Shown here: positions 26,060-34,518 of the stretch, piece after piece
Layout: each line of letters opens with the position of its first letter
Numbering within the stretch: the stretch's first letter is position 1
NCBI GenBank assembly: GCA_003223645.1
Contig: QHVT01000003.1
Location: 62,001 to 126,000, forward strand
Origin: Acidobacteriota bacterium
Lineage (GTDB): Bacteria > Acidobacteriota > Thermoanaerobaculia > Gp7-AA8
DNA length: 64,000 nucleotides
Direction of reading: 5' to 3'
Position numbers and translations under genes: made by a program
Notes under the pieces: model-generated
Told to the model about the DNA's origin: nothing
Database searches by the model: none
Seen by the model: only the letters and a program-made list of their open reading frames with translations

Positions 26060-27345
26060 TCCAGCTCCGACCAGTCGATCGTCGTCGGCACGTTCGATTT
26101 CGCGAACAGTGATGCGAGCATTTCCTGCGGCGAGTAGATGCGCACGTCGCCCAATTCGCTCGGGCGGCGGTTTTTCATCGTGAAGAGCGTGCGCTGCGTG
26201 ACGTAGTCGAAGTTCGCGTAGAAGTCGTCGTTCTTCTTCTGGTCGAACATCGTCTTCAGCGTGTTGAGCTGGCGCGAGAGGTGGTCTTCGAGCGCTTCTT
26301 CCATCGTCGGCACTTCGAGCGGGGAGACGATCTTCGACTTTTTCTTCGCCGGCTCGAGTCCGATCGCGAGACGCAGATCGTCGAGCTCTTTTTCGATGCG
26401 ATCGATTTTGTGCGTCCTCTTCTTTGCGGGCAAAAGCAGCGCGGGGATGCGATTGCAGTTCGCCTGATGAATGATGTCGCTGCGGGTGATCCAGCCGAGG
26501 TTCGTGACGCCGCAGCGCGCGGAGACGTTGCGCGTCAGGTTGTCGAGGAACGGCTTCACCGCGGTGTTGAACGAATCCTCGACGCCGTTGAAGAGATTGA
26601 GCACGTAGTGGACGCGGAACTCGTCGATCGTCGTCTGCACGGTGCGCGTGATCGGGTGGTCGCCGAGGTTTTCGGCGAGATCGAGCGCGAACGCGTCGAG
26701 GTTCTGCACCGACGAGTCGTAGACGTCTTCCACGCGATCGATCAGGTCGTTGATCAACTTCCAGAAATCGAGTTTGTGATCGACGGTGTCGAAGAACGGC
26801 GACGACTTGCTGAAGATGAGGCGCAGCTTGCGGAAGAGAATCGCCTTCACGATGTCCGAGGCGGCGAGCGTCGCGCTCGGAAGATGCGGCGTGAAGATGA
26901 GAATGCCGGAGTTGGAGAAGGGGAGGAAGTCGATCACGTTCGCGTCGAGGCCCGCGCGCAAATCGAGCACGACGTAATCGGCGGGCAGCGTGTTGATCGC
27001 CTCCATCAGCTTCGCTTTGTAGGCGGGGCCGAAGTTCGTGATCTCTTCGATCAGATGCAGCGGGCCGGCGACAAAGCCGAACTGGCGGAACTTTCCGTCC
27101 TTGTCGAGCTTCGAGTCGAGCGTGGAGATGCAGTTCTCGAGCGGCTCGTTCTTGCGGAAGAAGTGGTAGAGATCTTTTTGGATCGGGACGTCGATCGCGT
27201 TGCGGATCGCGGACGTGCCGGTGTCGAGATCGACGAGCACGGTGGGGGCATGACGCGCGAGCGCCAGGGCGAAGTTGATCGCGAACGTGGTCTTCCCGAC
27301 ACCGCCCTTGCCGGAAGAGACGGGAATGATCCGCTTGATTGCCAC
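26056..27345 (-). CDS. MinD/ParA-like ATPase with long C-terminal region
   Basis: 429 aa from GTG 27345 (MAIKRIIPVSSGKGGVGKTT); an ATG at 27387 would add 14 residues and place the palindrome inside the gene. Deviant Walker A SSGKGGVGKTTFAINFALAL, switch regions VLVDLDTGTSAIRN and DYVVLDLRAGLDANVIDFLP. Unlike the 260-aa MinD or FlhG, about 170 further residues follow the ATPase domain. The likely role is spatial positioning or polar localisation, but the partner is unknown. Divergent from a Crp/Fnr regulator. Confidence 0.8.
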   Translation of the reverse strand: MAIKRIIPVSSGKGGVGKTTFAINFALALARHAPTVLVDLDTGTSAIRNAIDVPIQKDLYHFFRKNEPLENCISTLDSKLDKDGKFRQFGFVAGPLHLIEEITNFGPAYKAKLMEAINTLPADYVVLDLRAGLDANVIDFLPFSNSGILIFTPHLPSATLAASDIVKAILFRKLRLIFSKSSPFFDTVDHKLDFWKLINDLIDRVEDVYDSSVQNLDAFALDLAENLGDHPITRTVQTTIDEFRVHYVLNLFNGVEDSFNTAVKPFLDNLTRNVSARCGVTNLGWITRSDIIHQANCNRIPALLLPAKKRTHKIDRIEKELDDLRLAIGLEPAKKKSKIVSPLEVPTMEEALEDHLSRQLNTLKTMFDQKKNDDFYANFDYVTQRTLFTMKNRRPSELGDVRIYSPQEMLASLFAKSNVPTTIDWSELE

Positions 27346-27347
27346 CT

Positions 27348-27367
27348 GCGTGGCAACGTTACCACGC
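27348..27367. promoter_or_regulatory. 20-bp palindrome between MinD-like and Crp/Fnr genes
   Basis: GCGTGGCAACGTTACCACGC: 18 of 20 positions are symmetric. It lies 19 bp before the crp-type ATG and directly before the GTG of the divergent ATPase gene. A dimeric regulator site, possibly for autoregulation, is plausible; it is not the classic TGTGA-N6-TCACA sequence. Confidence 0.5.
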
Positions 27368-27385
27368 GTTACAATCAGCGCGTCC

Positions 27386-28066
27386 ATGCAGGCATCGTTC
27401 TTCCGGAAGCTGCCTCTCTTCGCAGATCTCGACGATCGCGAGCTCGCGTCCATCGTGGCGGTGGCGAAGACGCGCCGCTACGCGAAGGACGACGTCATCT
27501 TTCACGCCGACGAGAGCGGCGACGTCTTCTGCCTCATCCGCGAGGGGCAGGTGAAAGTGACGATGATTTCCCCCGAGGGGAAGGAAATCATCCTCGCGCT
27601 CCTCGGACCCGGCGACTTCTTCGGCGAGATGGCGCTGCTCGATGACGAGCCGCGCTCGGCGACGGTGATCGCGACCGAGAACCTCGATCTGGTGACGATC
27701 TGGCGCAGCGACTTCCTGCAGATCCTCGCCGAGAATTTCTCGATCACGCGCAAAGTGCTGTCCGAGATCTCGCGGCGTCTGCGCAGCGCGTCGAGCCGCA
27801 TCGAGTCGCTGGCGACGATGGACGTGTACGGACGCCTCGCGCGTTTCTTCCTCGACCTGGCGCGCGATCAGGGGAAGGTTCTCGAGAACGGCTACGTTGC
27901 CGTCACCCGCCCGACGCACCAGGCGATCGCCAACATGATCGGCACGTCGCGCGAGACCGTCTCGCGGCTGATCCACGATCTGATGCGACAGAATCTGCTG
28001 CTGTCGGAAGGGAAGACCATTTATCTCAGGCGGACTGCATTGGATCAGTTCCGCGCTGAAGTCTAG
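27386..28066 (+). CDS. Crp/Fnr-family transcriptional regulator
   Basis: 226 aa. N-terminal cyclic-nucleotide-binding fold: DVFCLIREGQVKVTM and GPGDFFGEMALLDDEPRSAT, the phosphate-binding cassette region. C-terminal winged helix: HQAIANMIGTSRETVSRLIH. No N-terminal Cys cluster, so not an Fe-S Fnr. The FGEMALLDDEPRSAT cassette is compatible with cNMP binding. Adjacent palindrome suggests autoregulation. The start ATG overlaps, on the opposite strand, an alternative ATG of the MinD-like gene. Confidence 0.92.
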   Translation: MQASFFRKLPLFADLDDRELASIVAVAKTRRYAKDDVIFHADESGDVFCLIREGQVKVTMISPEGKEIILALLGPGDFFGEMALLDDEPRSATVIATENLDLVTIWRSDFLQILAENFSITRKVLSEISRRLRSASSRIESLATMDVYGRLARFFLDLARDQGKVLENGYVAVTRPTHQAIANMIGTSRETVSRLIHDLMRQNLLLSEGKTIYLRRTALDQFRAEV

Positions 28067-28068
28067 AA

Positions 28069-28150
28069 GTGCTGAGTGCTGCGTGCCGGGTGCTGAGTTG
28101 TTGATTCGCACCCAGCACCCAGCACCAGCACCAGCACCAGCACCCAGCAC
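28069..28150. repeat. Hairpin of 7-bp tandem repeats (TGCTGAG / CAGCACC)
   Basis: Left arm has four units like TGCTGAG/TGCCGGG; right arm has several CCAGCAC units, complementary to the left. It fills the crp-pgsA gap and can fold as one long stem. Confidence 0.85.
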
Positions 28151-28152
28151 GA

Positions 28153-28716
28153 ATGCTCACAATCCCGAACATCTTGACGCTCGTTCGTCTCCTGCTCGTG
28201 CCATGTTTCATCGTGGCGTCGATGCGGGGGATGTTCACGGCGGCGTTCGTGATGTTCGTGACGGCGGCGATCACGGATTCGCTCGACGGCATCGTCGCGC
28301 GGCGCTGGAACATGCACTCGAAGCTCGGCGCGCTGCTCGATCCGGCCGCGGACAAGACGCTGCTCGTCAGCGGATACTTGTACTACACGTTCGCGTCGGG
28401 GATTCCGCTCGTGCGCATTCCGTCCTGGCTCACGTTCGTGGTGTTCATCCGCGACTTCCTGATCGTGTGCGTCGCATACCTGATGTACACGCGCGTCAAC
28501 GTGAAACGTTTCCCGCCGACGGTGTACGGAAAGATCTCGACGATCCTGCAGATGCTGCTGCTGTCGACGACAATCGCCGTAAACGCGTTCCTGCCGATGC
28601 TGCTGCCGTTTTTGCAGTTGCTGTTTCGCGCGTCGCTGGTGATGACGCTCGTTTCCGGATGGCACTACATGCATCGCGCGAGGCGGATTCTTGACTTCGG
28701 CGCGGAAGCGAAATAG
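28153..28716 (+). CDS. pgsA: CDP-alcohol phosphatidyltransferase (PgsA-like)
   Basis: 187 aa with about four to five membrane segments. The full CDP-OH-P motif D42xxDG..AR(x8)G(x3)D(x3)D67 is present in TDSLDGIVARRWNMHSKLGA then LLDPAADK. The family joins CDP-diacylglycerol to an alcohol; the N-terminus LTIPNILTLVRLLLVP is typical of PgsA (phosphatidylglycerophosphate synthase). Cardiolipin synthase of the CDP-OH type is the alternative. Confidence 0.88.
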   Translation: MLTIPNILTLVRLLLVPCFIVASMRGMFTAAFVMFVTAAITDSLDGIVARRWNMHSKLGALLDPAADKTLLVSGYLYYTFASGIPLVRIPSWLTFVVFIRDFLIVCVAYLMYTRVNVKRFPPTVYGKISTILQMLLLSTTIAVNAFLPMLLPFLQLLFRASLVMTLVSGWHYMHRARRILDFGAEAK

Positions 28717-28748
28717 TTTCCGCACCCGTTTGTTGTACGCAAGCCCGG

Positions 28749-28824
28749 GCCTCCATAGCTCAATTGGTAGAGCAGCGGACTCTTAATCCGTTGGTTCCAG
28801 GTTCAAGTCCTGGTGGGGGCACCA
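28749..28824 (+). tRNA. tRNA-Lys (anticodon CTT)
   Basis: 76 nt. Acceptor GCCTCCA pairs with TGGGGGC, followed by encoded ACCA. D-loop TAGCTCAATTGGTAGAGC, anticodon stem GCGGA/TCCGT with loop CTCTTAA, T-arm CCAGGTTCAAGTCCTGG. All four arms pair. Confidence 0.97.
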
Positions 28825-28852
28825 ACCCTCCTATGACGTAGACTCTTCCCGC

Positions 28853-28938
28853 GCGAAAGTGGCGGAATTGGCAGACGCGCTGGTCTTAGGAGCCAGTGGC
28901 CCAAAGCCGTGTGGGTTCGAGTCCCACCTTTCGCACCA
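28853..28938 (+). tRNA. tRNA-Leu (anticodon TAG)
   Basis: 86 nt with a class II variable arm. Acceptor GCGAAAG/CTTTCGC plus encoded ACCA; anticodon stem CTGGT/GCCAG with loop CTTAGGA; variable stem about TGGCCCAAAGCCG; T-arm GTGGGTTCGAGTCCCAC. Confidence 0.96.
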
Positions 28939-28945
28939 GACCGAC

Positions 28946-29025
28946 GAAGGCAGAACGCAGAAGGCAGAAGGCAGAAGTGAGAAACGTTTCTTACTTCTGC
29001 CTTCTGCCCTCTGCCTTCTGCCTTC
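28946..29025. repeat. Hairpin of 7-bp tandem repeats (AAGGCAG / CTTCTGC)
   Basis: Left arm GAAGGCAGAACGCAGAAGGC then AGAAGGCAGAAGTGAG; right arm has the complementary CTTCTGCCTTCTGCC units around a GAAACGTTTC centre. It separates tRNA-Leu from tig and can fold into a stem of about 35 bp. Confidence 0.88.
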
Positions 29026-29047
29026 AGCTCAGAAGGTACTTCAAGCA

Positions 29048-30325
29048 ATGACTGTCCTTAATTTCGAAGACCTCTCCCCCGTCCAGAAAACCGTCGAGGT
29101 CGAGATCCCCGCGGCTCTCCTCACCCGCGAGGCCGATCGCGTCACTTCCGAATTCGGCCGCCAGGCGAACGTACCGGGCTTCCGGCCCGGCAAGGTTCCG
29201 GCGAGTGTCGTGCGCACGCGGTTTTCGAAGGAGATCCAGGAAGAGGTCGTGCAGCGCGTCCTCGGACAGAGCTTCCGTTCGATCGTGAAGGAGAAAGGTC
29301 TCGAGCCGGTCGGCGATCCGCAGCTCGAGCATCTCGATCCGTTCATCGAAGGCGCGCCGATGAAGTTCAAGGCCCGCTTCGAAGTGAAGCCGCAGATCGA
29401 GCTGCGCGAGTATCGCGGCCTCGAGATCGACGATCCGAAGATCGAAGTCTCCGACACCGACGTCGACGCGATGATCGAGCGGCTGCGCGATCAGGCCAGC
29501 GTGTATCGCGTCGAGAGTGAGCGCGGTCTCGACGACGGCGACTTCGCGGTGATCGACATCGCGTCGAGCGGCGAAGACGTCGAGCCGAAGACCGACTCCG
29601 GTCATTTTCAGCTGGGCGAAGACACGCCGCTGCCCGAGTTGCACGAAGCGCTGCGCGGCAAGAAGACCGGCGAGACGGCATCGTTCGACAAGGCGTACGG
29701 CGACGACGCGAATCAGGAAGCGTGGCGCGGCAAGACGATTCATCACGACGTCACGCTGAAAGAGATCCGCGTGCAGGAGAAGCCGGAAGTCGACGACGAG
29801 TTTGCGAAGAGCGTCGGCGGATGGGAAAGCGTCGAGCAGATGCGCGAGGCGATCAGCGCCGACATCCGCAAGCATCGCGAGCTGGAAGTGGTGCGCCTCA
29901 AGCGCAATCAGATCGGCGAGAAGCTGCTCGCGTCGCACGAATTCGACGTGCCGCAGGCGCTGGTCGAAGAGGAGCTCGGAAAGTCGCTGAACAACTACGC
30001 GCGCTATCTCGCGTCGCAGGGCGTCGAGCTGCAGAAGGCGGAGCTGGACTGGTCGAAGATCGGCGAAGAGTTTCGCCCCGAGGCGGTGAAGCGCGTGAAG
30101 CGCTCCCTCATCCTCGAGGCGATTGCGAGGAAAGAAAACATCGTCGTCAGCGACGTCGAAGCCGACGCCGAGATCCGCAAGGCCGCGCGCGAACAGGAGC
30201 GCGACTTCGCGGACGTCAAACATCATCTGGTCGAGGATGGCGGCTACGAGGCGCTGAAAGCGTCGATCGCTCAGGAACGCGCGCTGGAGCTCGTGCTGCG
30301 CGAGTCCGTTTCGCCGGACAGGTGA
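29048..30325 (+). CDS. tig: Trigger factor (ribosome-associated chaperone, PPIase)
   Basis: 425 aa. The ribosome-binding loop signature is present as VPGFRPGKVP; the FKBP-like domain follows (about 155-250), and the C-terminal helical arms hold nascent chains. ATG 29048 chosen because longer readings pass through tRNA-Leu and the repeat. First gene of a tig-clpP-clpX-lon arrangement, here interrupted by a small minus-strand hydrolase gene. Confidence 0.96.
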   Translation: MTVLNFEDLSPVQKTVEVEIPAALLTREADRVTSEFGRQANVPGFRPGKVPASVVRTRFSKEIQEEVVQRVLGQSFRSIVKEKGLEPVGDPQLEHLDPFIEGAPMKFKARFEVKPQIELREYRGLEIDDPKIEVSDTDVDAMIERLRDQASVYRVESERGLDDGDFAVIDIASSGEDVEPKTDSGHFQLGEDTPLPELHEALRGKKTGETASFDKAYGDDANQEAWRGKTIHHDVTLKEIRVQEKPEVDDEFAKSVGGWESVEQMREAISADIRKHRELEVVRLKRNQIGEKLLASHEFDVPQALVEEELGKSLNNYARYLASQGVELQKAELDWSKIGEEFRPEAVKRVKRSLILEAIARKENIVVSDVEADAEIRKAAREQERDFADVKHHLVEDGGYEALKASIAQERALELVLRESVSPDR

Positions 30326-30331
30326 GATTGT

Positions 30332-30385
30332 CTGCAGTTTATCCCGCGCGCAGACGCGGGATCTCCGGTGATACCGCGGAGAGGT
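30332..30385. repeat. Repeat family B (copy 4, single arm)
   Basis: CTGCAGTTTATCCCGCGCGC then AGACGCGGGATCTCCGG; only one arm remains. It encodes the C-terminal residues and stop of the minus-strand hydrolase. Confidence 0.88.
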
Positions 30386-30959
30386 GAAGTTGCAGGAAAC
30401 GCAAAACCGCGCTGTCCGCGGCCTCGGATCCGTGCTGCGCCTCGGGCAGATTCACGAGCGTGATCGGTAAGTTGTTCGCGAGTGACTGCGCGACGAAGCG
30501 ATCGATCGACGCGTTGAGACCGTCGAAGTGATCGCGTCCCGCGCGGACGAGAAACAGCGGCACGTCGCGCGGTACATCTTCGAAGCGCGTTTTCGGATCG
30601 ACGAAGCCGAAGTTCGTTTCCGGGACGTCGAGCATGAATCCGTAAAGCAGTGCGGCGCAGCGGATTCCGTGCAGCGCGGAGAGCGCGAGCGGCACGTTTC
30701 CGGACGTCGCCCAGAACGCGATGCGGTCGGCATCGACTCCTTCGCGCGCGCGCACTTTCTCCAGCGCGCGCTGCAATCCCGCGACCGGCTCGTCGTTCGC
30801 GTACGCGACGCCGATCATGCCGGCGTCGGCGATGCGCCGCGCGGTCTTGATGATGAGCTCGAGCGTGTTCATGCGGCCGGGATAGCCGCCCACGATCACG
30901 ACTGCGGGCAACGGCGTGTTTGCGTCAGACGGAAAATAGAAATCGACTTCATCGCTCAT
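30339..30959 (-). CDS. Dienelactone hydrolase-like alpha/beta hydrolase
   Basis: 206 aa from ATG 30959, preceded by TTTGGAGG. PLPAVVIVGGYPG resembles the oxyanion region, the nucleophile elbow reads FWATSGNVPLALSA (GxSxG-like ATSGN), and LVRAGRDHFDGLN supplies the Asp region with a late His in EAQHGSE. The nucleophile Ser is in TSGN rather than GFSQGG, so activity is uncertain. The last residues (SPEIPRLRAG) come from repeat B. Preceded by a terminator-like hairpin in its leader. Confidence 0.72.
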   Translation of the reverse strand: MSDEVDFYFPSDANTPLPAVVIVGGYPGRMNTLELIIKTARRIADAGMIGVAYANDEPVAGLQRALEKVRAREGVDADRIAFWATSGNVPLALSALHGIRCAALLYGFMLDVPETNFGFVDPKTRFEDVPRDVPLFLVRAGRDHFDGLNASIDRFVAQSLANNLPITLVNLPEAQHGSEAADSAVLRFLQLHLSAVSPEIPRLRAG

Positions 30960-30974
30960 GCAATCCTCCAAATG

Positions 30975-31014
30975 AAAAAGCCGCCGGGCACGCGTGTGCG
31001 TGCCGCGACGGCTT
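30975..31014 (-). terminator. Hairpin plus U-tract in leader of the hydrolase gene
   Basis: On the minus strand AAGCCG...GGCACGC, a 4-nt loop GTGT equivalent, GCGTGCC...CGGCTT pairs, followed by five Ts just before the GGAGG ribosome site. It has the form of an intrinsic terminator or attenuator. Whether it ends an upstream transcript or controls the hydrolase cannot be decided by eye. Confidence 0.6.
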
Positions 31015-31087
31015 GTTCTGATCCTTGGAAGATACGCGTCGCGCGCGGTCGTTTGCAAGCGAGGAGTTCGGTTAGACTGCCGCTTCG

Positions 31088-31165
31088 CGGCATCCTGAGC
31101 CGCGAAGACGGCGAAGGATCTCGTGCCGCGTAGTTTGAGATCCTTCGCAACGCTCAGGATGACGA
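31088..31165. repeat. Repeat family F (copy 1)
   Basis: GCATCCTGAGCCGCGAAGAC then GGCGAAGGATCTCG ... GAGATCCTTCGCAACGCTCA then GGATGAC. Inverted arms ending in GTCATCCTGAG/CTCAGGATGAC-like sequence, a motif I recall as common in intergenic DNA of some high-GC soil bacteria. Copies at 39260-39334 and 51826-51923. Ends 20 bp before clpP. Confidence 0.88.
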
Positions 31166-31184
31166 CTATGGTAAGGAGACTCTC

Positions 31185-31769
31185 ATGCTGGTTCCAATGG
31201 TGGTCGAGCAGACGTCGCGCGGCGAACGCGCCTACGACATCTACTCGCGGCTTCTCAAAGACAACGTAATCTTCCTCGGCCAGGCAATCGACGACAACGT
31301 CGCCAACCTGGTCATCGCCCAGATGCTGTTCCTCGAAGCGGAGAACCCCGAGAAGGACATCTTCCTCTACATCAACTCGCCCGGCGGCTCCGTCAGCTCC
31401 GGCTTCGCCATCTACGACACGATGCAGTACGTGAAACCCGACGTCGCGACGATGTGCATGGGAATGGCGGCGTCGTTCGCCGCGGTGCTGCTCGCCGGCG
31501 GCACGAAAGGAAAACGCTACGCGCTTCCGAACGCGCGCATCCTGATGCATCAACCGTGGCTGCAAGGCCTCGGCGGTCAAGCGAGTGACATCGACATTCA
31601 CGCGAAAGACATCATTCGCATGAAGCGCCGCATCAACGAGATCCTCGCCGAGCACACCGGACAATCGATCGACAAGATCGATCGCGACACCGATCGCGAC
31701 TACATCCTCGCGGCGAGCGATGCCAAGGAGTACGGCGTCGTCGATCAGGTGATCGCGAAGAGGGACTGA
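31185..31769 (+). CDS. clpP: ATP-dependent Clp protease proteolytic subunit
   Basis: 194 aa, typical ClpP length. Ser97 in [12 protein letters not shown], His122 in ILMHQPW and an Asp in DRDTDRDY form the triad; the handle and [12 protein letters not shown] oxyanion strand are present. Forms the tetradecameric chamber fed by ClpX, encoded about 580 bp downstream. ATG preceded by AAGGAGA. Confidence 0.96.
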   Translation: MLVPMVVEQTSRGERAYDIYSRLLKDNVIFLGQAIDDNVANLVIAQMLFLEAENPEKDIFLYINSPGGSVSSGFAIYDTMQYVKPDVATMCMGMAASFAAVLLAGGTKGKRYALPNARILMHQPWLQGLGGQASDIDIHAKDIIRMKRRINEILAEHTGQSIDKIDRDTDRDYILAASDAKEYGVVDQVIAKRD

Positions 31770-31780
31770 CCATCGAGCGG

Positions 31781-31856
31781 TTGCGCGGTTGCGCGGTTAC
31801 GCAGTCACGCGGCAACGACACCGCGCAACTGCGCGACCGCGTAACCGCGCAACCGG
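31781..31856. repeat. Repeat family A: hairpin of 8-bp tandem units (copy 2)
   Basis: GCGGTTGCGCGGTTGCGCGG then TTACGCAGTCACGCGG, then the inverted complement ACCGCGCAACTGCGCGACCG then CGTAACCGCGCAACC. Lies between convergent clpP and the NTF2-like gene. Confidence 0.88.
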
Positions 31857-31858
31857 CT

Positions 31859-32242
31859 TCAGGACTCGCGGTTCGTCATCCCGCGCGCGAAGCGCCAGCG
31901 GCCGTCGGCTTCACGATGCAGCACCGTGAAGCCGCGCTGGCGCACTTCGATGCGCGCGCCGTCGCTCTTGTTCACGACGACGTTGTGCTCGTGTCCGCGC
32001 TCGAACGCCCAGTCGCCGATCACGATCCGTTCGATCTTCTCCCATCGCTGCGCGGCGTCGTAGACCGCGAACGTCGCGCGAAACGCTTCGAGCACGGACG
32101 TGCGTCCGCGCATCGTCGGCCTGCCTTGCGACCAGAACTCCGCGTCGCCGGTGACGAGCGACGCGAGTGTTTCCGCGTCGCCGTTGCGGCCCGCTTCTTC
32201 CCATTCCGCAAAGGTTTGGTCGATTTCCGCGTCGGCGCTCAT
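31859..32242 (-). CDS. SnoaL/NTF2-like protein (DUF4440-type)
   Basis: 127 aa from ATG 32242. The cone-shaped NTF2-like fold is suggested by the N-terminal helix EIDQTFAEWEEAGRNGDAET then LASLVTGDAEFWSQG, a central RGRTSVLEAFR and the closing GFTVLHREADGRWRFARG. Such proteins bind small hydrophobic molecules or act as polyketide cyclases/isomerases; catalytic function cannot be assigned. Confidence 0.75.
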   Translation of the reverse strand: MSADAEIDQTFAEWEEAGRNGDAETLASLVTGDAEFWSQGRPTMRGRTSVLEAFRATFAVYDAAQRWEKIERIVIGDWAFERGHEHNVVVNKSDGARIEVRQRGFTVLHREADGRWRFARGMTNRES

Positions 32243-32350
32243 GGAACATACGTACTCTACGATGGAATGCGGTCGCACTACACTGAGTTGACTTCCCCGA
32301 CGCTCGGGAGTTCAATCTTGGAGCAACCTCAGACAAGGGACCAATAGCAC

Positions 32351-33601
<1,251 letters not shown>

Positions 33602-33627
33602 GGCGCGAGGTCAAACGCAACGAAACA

Positions 33628-33649
33628 AAGCCGCCCGCGGGCGGCTTTT
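33628..33649 (+). terminator. Intrinsic terminator of clpX
   Basis: GCCGCCCGCGGGCGGC stem directly followed by TTTTGCGTTTT. Located about 29 nt after the clpX stop. It would also lie at the end of the convergent hicBA transcript. Confidence 0.85.
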
Positions 33650-33654
33650 GCGTT

Positions 33655-33848
33655 TTATGTGTACTGCGGCGGATCGATTCCGAGATCGCGGCAGATCTTC
33701 CGGATCAGATCGTTATTGATTTCGGAGTGGCGTGGACCGCGGAGCGTCGTCCGAGAGCAGGATTGTGAAACCAGGAGTGGCGAGCACCTTCTCGCAGCAG
33801 TTCGCATCCATGTTCTGCGAGCCACCGTTCGAAGGCGCGCCGTTTCAT
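33655..33848 (-). pseudogene. hicA: hicA-like toxin gene with a single-base frameshift
   Basis: From ATG 33848 the sequence reads MKRRAFERWLAEHGCELLRE then GARHSWFHNPALGRRSAV, a normal HicA dsRBD-like start with the catalytic His in GARHSWF. The expected continuation PRHSEINNDLIRKICRDLGI is present but in another frame, because one base is missing near 33734 (the interval is 194 nt rather than 195). It overlaps the hicB stop (ATGA). A true inactivating mutation or a sequencing error would both explain it. Confidence 0.82.
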
Positions 33849-34054
33849 ACGGCGATGCGCAGTTCCTGAAAGTCAGCGCCTGCCGCATTGCGTGCATCGA
33901 CCCGGTTCAGTTCGAGTGCTTCGCGCAGCGTGATTCGGAGCGTTTCGATGAGCTCCTCTCGTGTCCGCTCCTGACAGTTCACACCCGGAAGTTCCTCGAT
34001 CCAGCCGATCCACCAGTCACCCGCGTCTTTGACGATCGCCGTGTATTCGCTCAT
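33845..34054 (-). CDS. hicB: HicB-family antitoxin
   Basis: 69 aa. YTAIVKDAGDWWIGWIEELP then GVNCQERTREELIETLRITL and REALELNRVDA: the HicB fold that masks HicA. Order hicB-hicA with a 4-nt overlap. Its toxin gene downstream is frameshifted, so this antitoxin may persist as a regulator. Confidence 0.88.
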   Translation of the reverse strand: MSEYTAIVKDAGDWWIGWIEELPGVNCQERTREELIETLRITLREALELNRVDARNAAGADFQELRIAV

Positions 34055-34112
34055 GACTGCATGTTAGCAACAGTCGGGACGAGGGCTGGCATTGCGGCAG
34101 GTCCGCTCCACT

Positions 34113-34412
34113 TCACTTCTTCTTGAAGAACGGCCCCACGGCGCACGCCGTGACCTCGATCCGCTCCCAGACGTTGCCCTTCGTGTACGGATCGTCGCGC
34201 AGCCATGCGTCGACGTCTTCGCGTGTCGGGAAGTCGCAGATGAAAACGGAGCCCACCATCCGCTGCGCGTCGTCGAGAAGCGCGGCCGCGCAATACATGT
34301 GACCGTTCTTCACGTGCTCGCCGACGACGACGAGATGTTGCGGGCGGGCGGCGATGCGGCGGTCGAGTGCTCCCGCGTCGCGATGATCGTGTGCAGTGAC
34401 GACGAATTCCAA
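34113..34412 (-). CDS. YciI-family protein
   Basis: 99 aa. N-terminal [20 protein letters not shown] with the conserved His/Asp, [20 protein letters not shown] then [13 protein letters not shown], the ferredoxin-like YciI/YCII domain. Function in general unknown; some act as small dehydrochlorinase-like enzymes. Divergent from lon. Confidence 0.85.
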   Translation of the reverse strand: MEFVVTAHDHRDAGALDRRIAARPQHLVVVGEHVKNGHMYCAAALLDDAQRMVGSVFICDFPTREDVDAWLRDDPYTKGNVWERIEVTACAVGPFFKKK

Positions 34413-34518
34413 ATCCTTCTCCTCTCAGGAATACGAGTTTGTTCGAGTGTACGAGAGACGCGGACCCGCGTCGCTCGGGAAGTTTTTACCCTCAAATCAG
34501 CGTATAACTGGATCAAAC

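Noticed and set aside
28859-29047. N-terminal extension of trigger factor
   Set aside because: It would translate tRNA-Leu and a hairpin repeat; ATG 29048 begins the family sequence.
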